NCBI RefSeq assembly: GCF_001945365.1
Contig: NZ_MSTQ01000003.1
Span: 418,447 to 482,446, forward strand
Direction of reading: 5' to 3'
Origin: Pseudomonas reinekei
GTDB lineage: Bacteria; Pseudomonadota; Gammaproteobacteria; Pseudomonadales; Pseudomonadaceae
DNA length: 64,000 nt
Position numbers and translations under genes: made by a program. A model generated the notes under the pieces. The model was not told the DNA's origin. It worked only from the letters and a program-made list of their open reading frames with translations, and made no database searches. This document shows, piece by piece, positions 57,186 to 64,000 of the stretch. Position 1 is the first letter of the stretch. Every line of letters starts with the position of its first letter.

Positions 57186-60022
57186 GCAAGGAACGTTACG
57201 GCATCCGCCGCTTTGCCCTCTTGAACACCGCCGGCTACAGCCTCGGCCTGTTCCCGCTGGAAGAACCCTTGTCGGTCTACGGCGCGAACAACCTCGGTAA
57301 ATCCGCCTCGATCAACGCCCTGCAGTTTCCGATTCTGGCACGCATGTCGGACATGAGTTTCGGCAAATACAGCCTGGAACAATCCCGGCGTTTCTACTTC
57401 GCCTCGGACACCAGCTACATTCTCGTAGAAGTCTCGCTGCCCCACGGCCCACACGTGATCGGCGTGGTCGGGCGCGGCCCGGGCGGTGGTTTCGGTCACC
57501 AGTTCTTTGCCTACGCGGGCAAGCTTGATCTGGCTCATTACCAAAAGAACGACACCTGCCTGCGCCAGAAAGAATTGTTCACCAACCTTGAGCGTGAAGG
57601 CCTGAAAGCCTATGAACTCAAGCCTGACGAGCTGCGTCGTCTGCTCGTCGGTGGCCACACGTCGATTCCGCTGGACCTGACACTGATCCCGCTGCGTTCC
57701 ACCAGCGAACAGAGCCTGAAGACCTTCCGCGCGCTGTTCATCAACCTGCTGCACATGCGCGAAATCACCGCGGCCAAGCTCAAGCAACTGTTCCTCGACG
57801 CCTTCGAACACAGTCTGCGTTCCGGTAGCGTCGATTACATTGCAGCGTGCGAAGAAGCCTTCCGCGATGTACGACGGATGGAGCAGGACTACAACTCGCT
57901 GGTCGCCGCCGGTCCGCTCGTCGAAGCCCTGGCCAATGGCGTGAAACAGCGCGACATCCTGCGCGGCAAGCTGCACCGGATTTCGCCACTGCTCGACTCC
58001 CTGCTGGGCACCTGGTCGGACTACGCCAGTGCGCGCAAGGAAGAGCTGACCATTCAGGCCGAGCACTACCGCAACGAACAGGATGCCCTGCAAAACGATC
58101 AGCGCGGCGGCACCCAGGAGTTGATGCGCCTGGAGCGGGAAATCACCGGTATTCAGCGCTGGCTCGGCGAACTGGCGGTGCTCAAGCATCGCTTTGCCCT
58201 GGTCGATGACGTCAAGGTGCTGGAGCAACAACTGCTTGCGGCCAAGGACGCTCACGATGAACTGGCCGGCGCGCTGGCACAGTCCCGTCAGTTCAGCGCC
58301 GAAGACCTGGAAGAACGTCTGCGGGATCTGGAAAAACGCCTGAAGTCGGTCAAGCAGCAACTCGATCACGCCGACAACAACAGTTATGCCCGCCTGCGCG
58401 AAGAGTTCTCGCAACAGGACGTCGAGCGTCTGATGCGCCTGTTCAACAGCGCGCTGTTCAGCCTGCCGTTGGGCGAGCACGGCATCACCCTGGACGAGAA
58501 CGGCGACTGGGTTAAATCCGTGGAGCTGATCCTCGACGGTTTCAAAGGCGAGCGTTTCGAAGTGCCGGGCCTGTCCATCGACCTCTCGCACATCGAGCCC
58601 CCTGCACTGCAAGCACTGGCCGACCGTGCGGCGTTGCGCGATCAGAAAGAGCGCCTGGAAAAAGAACTCAAGCAGCTGAAAACCCAACAAGCCGTGGCTG
58701 CCGACCGCGCCGCGAGCAAGACCCAGACCGAAGCGCTGTACCAGCAGGTACTGGATGCACAGAAGGCGCTGGAAGATTTCCGTCGTGCGCAAACCCTGAG
58801 TGCCGAGGAAGACGACAAGCTGGAACAACTGGCGCAAATGGAAGCTGCGCAGGACGAATTGAAGCGCTCCAGCGACGCCTTCACCGAGCGCGTCCAGCAA
58901 CTGTCGGCCAAGCTGCAACTGGTCGGTCGCCAGATCGGCGACATGGAAGCCAAGCAACGCACCCTTGACGACGCCCTGCGCCGTCGCCAATTGCTACCGG
59001 CGGACCTGCCGTTCGGCACGCCATTCATGGACCCGATCGACGACTCCATGGACAACCTGCTGCCGTTGCTCAACGACTATCAGGACAGCTGGCAAGGCCT
59101 GTTGCGCGCCGATGGACAGATCGAAGCGTTGTACGCGCAGGTGCGCCTCAAGGGCGTGGCCAAGTTCGACAGCGAGGACGACATGGAGCGACGCCTGTCG
59201 CTGCTGATCAACGCTTACGCGCACCGCACCGACGAAGCGCTGACGCTGGGCAAGGCCCGTCGTGCCGCTGTGACCGACATCGCCCGGACCTTGCGCAACA
59301 TCCGCAGCGACTATGACAGCCTCGAGCATCAACTCGCACTGTTCAACCGCGAAATCAACAAGCGTCAGGTGTCCAACCTGCAGAGTTTCCGCATCGTGCT
59401 CGCGCCGAACAAGGAAGCGCTCAAGCACATCGACCAGATCATCCACAGCGCGGGTCAGTACGAAGAAGGCGAAACCCTGTCGGTGTTCGACCTGAGCCAA
59501 AGCGCCGAGCAGGACAACAAGAACGAAGAGGCCAAGGAATACCTGGCTCGGTTGGTGGCAGCCAACCACAACCAGCTCGGCCTGAAAGACTTGTTCGAAC
59601 TGGCGTTCGAGATCACCAAGGTCAATGGTCAACCAGTGATCCACACCGACATCGACGGCGCCGCCTCCAACGGCACCACCATGACCATCAAGGCGCTGAC
59701 CAACATGTACTTGTTGCTGCACTTGATGGACCGCGACCTGGCCGGGCGTGTGCGCTTGCCGTACTACCTCGACGAGGCCGCGGACATCGACGAGAAGAAC
59801 CAGGCTGCATTGCTGGAAACCAGCCTGCAACTGGGCTTCGTGCCGATCCTGGCGAGCGTGAAGCCGCAGGTCTGCGCCAGCGTCGCCATCGACCTGGAAG
59901 GCGGCAGCGGCCCGGCCGGCATCTACATCGACGAGGCGGACTGGAAGTACATCCGTCGTCACGATCAGGTAAAGGCGACGCTCAACGAGCAGGCCGATGA
60001 ACCAGAGATGGATGCGGTTTGA
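57182..60022 (+). CDS. mksB: Condensin SMC-like ATPase MksB
   Basis: A 946-residue SMC/MukB-like ATPase. The Walker A is GANNLGKS at residues 34-41; long coiled-coil arms run from about 290 to 470 and 500 to 640; the C-terminal head has a Walker B-like LPYYLDEAADID. It is shorter than SMC or MukB (about 1150-1480), as usual for MksB, which condenses the chromosome alongside SMC-ScpAB in pseudomonads. No MksG nuclease gene follows, so a plasmid-defence (Wadjet/JetD) role is not supported here. Confidence 0.93.
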   Translation: MSKERYGIRRFALLNTAGYSLGLFPLEEPLSVYGANNLGKSASINALQFPILARMSDMSFGKYSLEQSRRFYFASDTSYILVEVSLPHGPHVIGVVGRGPGGGFGHQFFAYAGKLDLAHYQKNDTCLRQKELFTNLEREGLKAYELKPDELRRLLVGGHTSIPLDLTLIPLRSTSEQSLKTFRALFINLLHMREITAAKLKQLFLDAFEHSLRSGSVDYIAACEEAFRDVRRMEQDYNSLVAAGPLVEALANGVKQRDILRGKLHRISPLLDSLLGTWSDYASARKEELTIQAEHYRNEQDALQNDQRGGTQELMRLEREITGIQRWLGELAVLKHRFALVDDVKVLEQQLLAAKDAHDELAGALAQSRQFSAEDLEERLRDLEKRLKSVKQQLDHADNNSYARLREEFSQQDVERLMRLFNSALFSLPLGEHGITLDENGDWVKSVELILDGFKGERFEVPGLSIDLSHIEPPALQALADRAALRDQKERLEKELKQLKTQQAVAADRAASKTQTEALYQQVLDAQKALEDFRRAQTLSAEEDDKLEQLAQMEAAQDELKRSSDAFTERVQQLSAKLQLVGRQIGDMEAKQRTLDDALRRRQLLPADLPFGTPFMDPIDDSMDNLLPLLNDYQDSWQGLLRADGQIEALYAQVRLKGVAKFDSEDDMERRLSLLINAYAHRTDEALTLGKARRAAVTDIARTLRNIRSDYDSLEHQLALFNREINKRQVSNLQSFRIVLAPNKEALKHIDQIIHSAGQYEEGETLSVFDLSQSAEQDNKNEEAKEYLARLVAANHNQLGLKDLFELAFEITKVNGQPVIHTDIDGAASNGTTMTIKALTNMYLLLHLMDRDLAGRVRLPYYLDEAADIDEKNQAALLETSLQLGFVPILASVKPQVCASVAIDLEGGSGPAGIYIDEADWKYIRRHDQVKATLNEQADEPEMDAV

Positions 60023-60042
60023 TCCGGCCTGGTTGATGGCAA

Positions 60043-60077
60043 TAAAAAGGCCGCGATCCAATGGATCGCGGCCTTTT
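60043..60077. terminator. Bidirectional terminator
   Basis: AAAAAGGCCGCGATCC and GGATCGCGGCCTTTTT around AAT, between the convergent mksB and MCE genes. Confidence 0.93.
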
Positions 60078-60093
60078 TCATTTCTGCTTGAAC

Positions 60094-62397
60094 CTACTTG
60101 CCGAGGGAAATTTTCGGCGCCCAGGTCAGCCATTCCTCTTCAAACTTGTCGAACAGCGGGAACGTTTGTTCTGGCCGCGCAACACTGCCCATCCGCTCTC
60201 CGTCCGGTGTGGCAAACGCGACGCCACCCTGAATCATGGTTTCCAGCGACTCGGTTCTCACCGTCGCGCCTTTAAAAAGGCCGACATCAAAATCAAATCC
60301 GCTGGTGTTCCAGAATCGCGTACCGCTGCGCACCAACGGCGCGTATTTAGGCTCGATCAGGATGTGGATCAGCACGCGATCCGCCGTCTGACCCAGCTCA
60401 TACCCGGTCACCTTACCGACCGTGATTTCGCGATACGTCACCGGCACACCCGCTTTCAGCGAACCTCGGCGGGCAGCACTCAACACCAGACTCAACCCGG
60501 CTTCGGCCTTGGCGGTTTCAGGCGGGGCGGGCAGGGCCACGAAGTTCTTCTGCGGGCCGAGGTTCTTCGCGGCCGGCTGCACTTCGATGTACTGCCCGGT
60601 CACCAACGTCTCAAGGTTCGATGTCTTGATCAGCCCCAACTCAGGCTTGACCACCCAGAACTCACTGCCAACCCGCGCAATGCGCTCAGGCACTTCCGAG
60701 ATGCGTGCCGTCAACAGTACCGATTGCAGATCGTCACTAAGGTCAACATTCTCGATCTTGCCGACATCCAGCCCCTTGAAGCGGACCGGTGTACCTGCCC
60801 GCAAACCATCAGCGCGATCAACCTTGATCGTGATCACCGCGCCTTTCTGATTGGCTTCCTCGTGACTGGCGAACAAGCGGAAACGCGGGATCCGCTTCTG
60901 CAGTGGCGCCTTGGCTTCCGGCGTTTCAAAGGCAATGCCGCCAGCCATCAGGCTTTGCAGTGACTCACTCTTGACCTGAATCCCGCCGGTCAAACCGCCA
61001 GTCAGCGTGATACCGCTGGCATTCCAGAACCGCGTCGAGGCATTGACCAGGTTTTCGTATTCCTTCTCGATGTGGACGCCGATCACCAACTGGTTTCTTT
61101 TGCGCGAGAACTGGTAGCTCTGCACGGACCCCACTTTCACCTGTTTGTAGAGAACCGGGCTGCCGACTTCCAGCGAACCAAGATTCTCGGTGAACAACAC
61201 CAGGTGCAGGCCCGGCGAGCGCAGGTCCAGCGGCGGTGCCTTGGGCCGCGCAACGAACTCGCGTTGCGGCGCGGCGCCTTTGTCACCGGGGCGCACAGCA
61301 ATGTAGTTACCTTTGACCAGTGCCTCCAGGCCCGTGATACCTGCCAGAGAAATGGACGGCTTGACCACCCAGAACTGCGTACCGTCGACCAGATAATCCT
61401 CGGCGAGCGGGTCCAGGGTCAATTCGGCGCTCGCTCCGGATAGATCCGGATCGACCTTCAGGGCCTTGAGCGTGCCGACCTGAATCCCTTTGTACATTAC
61501 CGGCGTGCGGCCAGCCTGCAGCCCTTCGAAGTCACTGAGCTTGACCTTGACCTTGATACCTGCTGCCGCCGCATCGAAATCTTCATAAAGGCGGAACGGC
61601 AAGCTCGGATCGGTGGGCGGGCTGTCCTTGCGATTTTCCGGGGTGGCAAACGCGATACCCCCTGCAACGATACTGGCCAGGGACTCACTGCGGACCTTCA
61701 CACCCGACAGATTCGCGTCGATGCTGATGCCGCTGGCATTCCAGAAACGTGTATGTTTGCGCACCAGTTTGGCGTAAGTCGGCTCAATGAACACCTTGAG
61801 CTCAACGGTACTCTGGTCTTCTGAGAGCACGTAACTCTTGATCTGCCCGACTTTGATCTGTTTGTAGAACACGGGACTGCCGCGGTTCAAAGAACCGAGG
61901 CGATCGGCTTTGATCGTGAGGTGCAAGCCTGGCTGGGCATCGGAAAGCGGTGGCTCTTCGGCCAGCGCCTTGAACTTGCGAGTGGGTTCGCCTTCACCGG
62001 GGCTGATTGCAACATAGTTACCCGAAACCAGCGTTTCCAGGCCCGTGATACCGGCCAGCGTCACACTCGGCTTAACCAGCCAGAAACGCGTGCTCGTCCG
62101 AAGATACTGCTCGACATCTTTGTTCATCTCGACGGTGGCGATCACGCCTTTGGAGCTGCCTTCGTCGTCAAGCTTGAGGGTTTTCACCTTACCAACCGGC
62201 ATGCCTTTGTAGACGACTTCGGTCTTGTTGGCCTGAATGCCTTCACCGCTTTCGAAACGCACCTGAATCTCGAGGCCGGTTTCATTGTAGGCACGCCAGC
62301 CAAGCCAGCCGCCGATGATCAAGGCGATCAAGGGCAACACCCAAATGGCAGACCAGTTCGAGGCCGGTCGGGTTTTCGCTACGGGCAAATCAGTCAT
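60094..62397 (-). CDS. Six-MCE-domain lipid transport protein (LetB/PqiB family)
   Basis: A 767-residue periplasm-spanning protein with one N-terminal membrane helix (about 16-34). Six MCE domains follow, each marked by a pattern like GxxVxYKGxxVGxV, at about residues 52, 165, 295, 405, 540 and 655. E. coli PqiB has three and LetB (YebT) seven such domains, so this one is closer to LetB. MCE tunnels carry lipids between inner and outer membrane. The start overlaps the LetA-like gene by eight bases. Confidence 0.9.
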   Translation of the reverse strand: MTDLPVAKTRPASNWSAIWVLPLIALIIGGWLGWRAYNETGLEIQVRFESGEGIQANKTEVVYKGMPVGKVKTLKLDDEGSSKGVIATVEMNKDVEQYLRTSTRFWLVKPSVTLAGITGLETLVSGNYVAISPGEGEPTRKFKALAEEPPLSDAQPGLHLTIKADRLGSLNRGSPVFYKQIKVGQIKSYVLSEDQSTVELKVFIEPTYAKLVRKHTRFWNASGISIDANLSGVKVRSESLASIVAGGIAFATPENRKDSPPTDPSLPFRLYEDFDAAAAGIKVKVKLSDFEGLQAGRTPVMYKGIQVGTLKALKVDPDLSGASAELTLDPLAEDYLVDGTQFWVVKPSISLAGITGLEALVKGNYIAVRPGDKGAAPQREFVARPKAPPLDLRSPGLHLVLFTENLGSLEVGSPVLYKQVKVGSVQSYQFSRKRNQLVIGVHIEKEYENLVNASTRFWNASGITLTGGLTGGIQVKSESLQSLMAGGIAFETPEAKAPLQKRIPRFRLFASHEEANQKGAVITIKVDRADGLRAGTPVRFKGLDVGKIENVDLSDDLQSVLLTARISEVPERIARVGSEFWVVKPELGLIKTSNLETLVTGQYIEVQPAAKNLGPQKNFVALPAPPETAKAEAGLSLVLSAARRGSLKAGVPVTYREITVGKVTGYELGQTADRVLIHILIEPKYAPLVRSGTRFWNTSGFDFDVGLFKGATVRTESLETMIQGGVAFATPDGERMGSVARPEQTFPLFDKFEEEWLTWAPKISLGK

Positions 62398-63013
62398 GGT
62401 CGTCGTCCGACTCCGTATTATCCCAAATCAGTCGGGGATCGAAAGTTACTGCGGCAATCATCGTCAAAATCACCACACTGGCAAAAGCGACGGCGCCAAG
62501 ATTGGCTTCGATACTGGCAAGCCGCCCGAAGTTCACGACCGCCACCAGGATGGCGATCACAAAGATATCGAGCATCGACCATCGGCCGATGAATTCAATA
62601 AAGCGGTACATCCAGATTCGCTGGCGGGCAGACAGTGGTTGGCGGCGCTGCACCGAAAACAGCAGCAGCCCGATCCCCACCAGCTTGAACGTGGGGACCA
62701 GGATACTGGCGATAAACACCACAGCTGCAATGGGGAACATTCCGTAGTGAACCAGTTCGATCACACCGGCCATGATCGTGCTGGGTGCGCCTTTACCCAG
62801 TGAGTTGACGGTCATGATCGGCAACATATTGGCGGGGATGTAAAGAATGGCGGCCGTAATCAGCAGGGCCCAGGTCCGCACCAGGCTATTGGGGCGGCGG
62901 GCATGCACCAACGCACCGCAACGAGTACAGACCTGCACATCGGTGACAGCTTCCTGCCTGTTCAACTCATGACATTCCCCACAAACCAGAATGCCTGCAT
63001 CAATCGCCCGCAT
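62390..63013 (-). CDS. LetA/PqiA-like membrane protein, C-terminal half type
   Basis: A 207-residue integral membrane protein with a zinc-ribbon-like N-terminus (CGECHELN and CTRCGAL) and four hydrophobic segments (LLITAAILYIPANMLPIM and three more). E. coli PqiA/LetA is about 420 residues with two such halves; here the halves are separate genes. I chose ATG 63013 because GAGG lies six bases upstream; ATG 63019 is an alternative. It overlaps the gene before and after. Confidence 0.87.
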   Translation of the reverse strand: MRAIDAGILVCGECHELNRQEAVTDVQVCTRCGALVHARRPNSLVRTWALLITAAILYIPANMLPIMTVNSLGKGAPSTIMAGVIELVHYGMFPIAAVVFIASILVPTFKLVGIGLLLFSVQRRQPLSARQRIWMYRFIEFIGRWSMLDIFVIAILVAVVNFGRLASIEANLGAVAFASVVILTMIAAVTFDPRLIWDNTESDDDHD

Positions 63014-63659
63014 GGGCATCCTCTCCTGATAACGCCTGCCAGATTTGGTGAGGCGACATGACCACCTCCAACCAGACCTGGACCAGTAACAACGCGATAA
63101 AGCACGCCAAACCGAGACCTACGGTAATTGCTGCCATATCTGCAAGCTTAACAATCGCCACCAGTACGCCGATGAGGTAAACCTCGAGCATTCCCCAATC
63201 GCGCAAGTGGTGATAAATGCGATAGAGCAGCAAACCGTAACTGCGTCCGATATTGAAACGGATACTCAACAATACGAGCAGCTGGCACAGCAGTTTGAGC
63301 AGCGGAATTGCCATGCTGCACAGGAACACAACCACTGACACGCTTTGCATGCCTGAGTCATAAAGCGCGACAACACCGCTCCAGACAGTGTCTTGTGACG
63401 ATTGTCCGAGTAGATTGAGCTGCATGATGGGTAAAAAGTTCGCCGGGATGAACAACAGCAGGGCCGCTATGACCAAGGCGAGACTACGTTGCACGACATT
63501 GTGACGATGGGCATACAGTTCGTAGCCACATCGCGGACACAGGGCTTTCTCGCCATGAGCGAGCCTGGGCTTACGCATCAGCAAGTCGCACTCATGACAC
63601 GCAACCAGATTTTCTAGTGGTAATTCTGACAGCCCTTGGGCGTCAACCGGATCTGGCAT
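63000..63659 (-). CDS. LetA/PqiA-like membrane protein, N-terminal half type
   Basis: A 219-residue protein with zinc-ribbon cysteines CHECDLL and CPRCGYEL, the common HRHNVVQRSLALVIAALLLFIPANFLPIM segment and four membrane helices. It is the first gene of the operon, followed by the second half protein (14-20 bp overlap) and the MCE protein. The two halves probably pair in the inner membrane to feed lipids to the MCE tunnel. Confidence 0.88.
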   Translation of the reverse strand: MPDPVDAQGLSELPLENLVACHECDLLMRKPRLAHGEKALCPRCGYELYAHRHNVVQRSLALVIAALLLFIPANFLPIMQLNLLGQSSQDTVWSGVVALYDSGMQSVSVVVFLCSMAIPLLKLLCQLLVLLSIRFNIGRSYGLLLYRIYHHLRDWGMLEVYLIGVLVAIVKLADMAAITVGLGLACFIALLLVQVWLEVVMSPHQIWQALSGEDAHAGD

Positions 63660-63762
63660 AAGCGCTCTGACTCTGAAAAAGGTGAACCTATTCTAGTGTC
63701 CTGGGCGGAAAATAACTGTGCAAATTTGTGTTGTCGCTGATCGGCACTTTTTCTACGCGCAA

Positions 63763-63797
63763 AACAAAACCCCAACTGCTTTCGCAATTGGGGTTTC
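63763..63797 (-). terminator. Terminator of the rRNA operon
   Basis: Read on the minus strand: AAACCCCAATTGC-GAAA-GCAGTTGGGGTTTT, 11 bases past the 5S gene. Confidence 0.88.
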
Positions 63798-63807
63798 GGA
63801 ATTTAAT

Positions 63808-63922
63808 CTTGACGATGACCTACTCTCACATGGGGAAACCCCACACTACCATCGGCGATGCATCGTTTCACTTCTGAGTTCGGGATGGGATCAGGTGGTT
63901 CCAATGCTCTATGGTCGTCAAG
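63808..63922 (-). rRNA. rrf: 5S ribosomal RNA
   Basis: About 115 nt on the minus strand. The ends pair (CTTGACGACC with GGTCATCGTCAAG), and the interior has the gammaproteobacterial 5S core CCACCTGATCCCATCCCGAAC. It is the last gene of an rRNA operon whose 23S and 16S genes lie beyond the right edge; bases 63923-64000 are 23S-5S spacer. Confidence 0.95.
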
Positions 63923-64000
63923 AAATTCGGTGTGCCGACTCGTCTTTCGACGCTTCAGCAAATTGGGTATGCGATAGTCTTGCGGTTTTGTGAACGATAC

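Noticed and set aside
56993..58990. 665-residue open frame antisense to mksB
   Set aside because: Shadow of the coiled-coil coding region; the plus-strand protein has a clear family and coupled start.
57182..60022. MksBEF as a Wadjet anti-plasmid system
   Set aside because: The nuclease gene MksG/JetD is absent from the operon.

Overview
The window is a GC-rich stretch of a Pseudomonas chromosome, most likely from the P. fluorescens group. The evidence is the gene content, REP/REPIN elements of the fluorescens type between operons, GTG starts, and a gene order from mqo to the L25/pth/ychF block that follows, as I remember it, P. aeruginosa PAO1 PA4640-PA4673. A later block (can, rimI, holD, mksFEB) matches about PA4676-PA4686. 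Nearly everything is coding. There is no phage, insertion sequence or CRISPR array.

Layout. 1-7.4 kb: an M48 lipoprotein protease (cut by the window edge), a dCache chemoreceptor, an SRAP DNA-repair protein, two small conserved proteins, a PlsB-like acyltransferase and several small genes including a YajG-type lipoprotein. 7.4-8.1 kb: an unusually long gene-free leader before mqo. 8.1-15.9 kb: mqo, small conserved genes, purine/pyrimidine salvage (hpt, then upp-uraA), hemH and a TIGR01777 epimerase-like protein. 16-25.8 kb: a light/photorepair island. It has a renalase-like flavoenzyme with a Trp-rich protein, then a long translationally coupled operon: DUF523-DUF1722 protein, LitR-type MerR regulator, DNA photolyase, SnoaL-like protein, SDR, FAD amine-oxidase-like enzyme, DUF1365, CFA-synthase-like methyltransferase and DUF2878 membrane protein. 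TGTACA-N12-TGTACA operators precede the operon, and a near match precedes the renalase gene. 25.8-38.8 kb: ykgJ-like, pagL, the hemA-prfA-prmC-moeB-murI operon, then on the other strand a TPR lipoprotein, lolB, ispE, tRNA-Gln, prs, rplY, pth and ychF. 38.9-53.7 kb: a variable region relative to PAO1 with a fosmidomycin-resistance-type transporter, two more chemoreceptors (one soluble with two PAS domains), tRNA-Met, gamma-glutamyltransferase, D-Ala-D-Ala ligase, a flavin reductase, an MHS transporter, a short-chain fatty acid transporter, a secreted protein of unknown function, carbonic anhydrase and an acidic protein. 53.8-64 kb: rimI with the divergent pseudomonad holD, mksFEB condensin, a lipid-transport operon (two LetA half proteins plus a six-MCE LetB-like protein) and the 5S end of an rRNA operon on the minus strand.

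The most interesting unit is the light/photorepair island. A cobalamin-independent LitR-like regulator appears to control photolyase together with a set of lipid-modifying enzymes. These include a CFA-synthase homologue that lacks the bicarbonate-binding Cys and His of true cyclopropane synthases. A renalase-like nicotinamide-repair enzyme sits next door under a similar operator.
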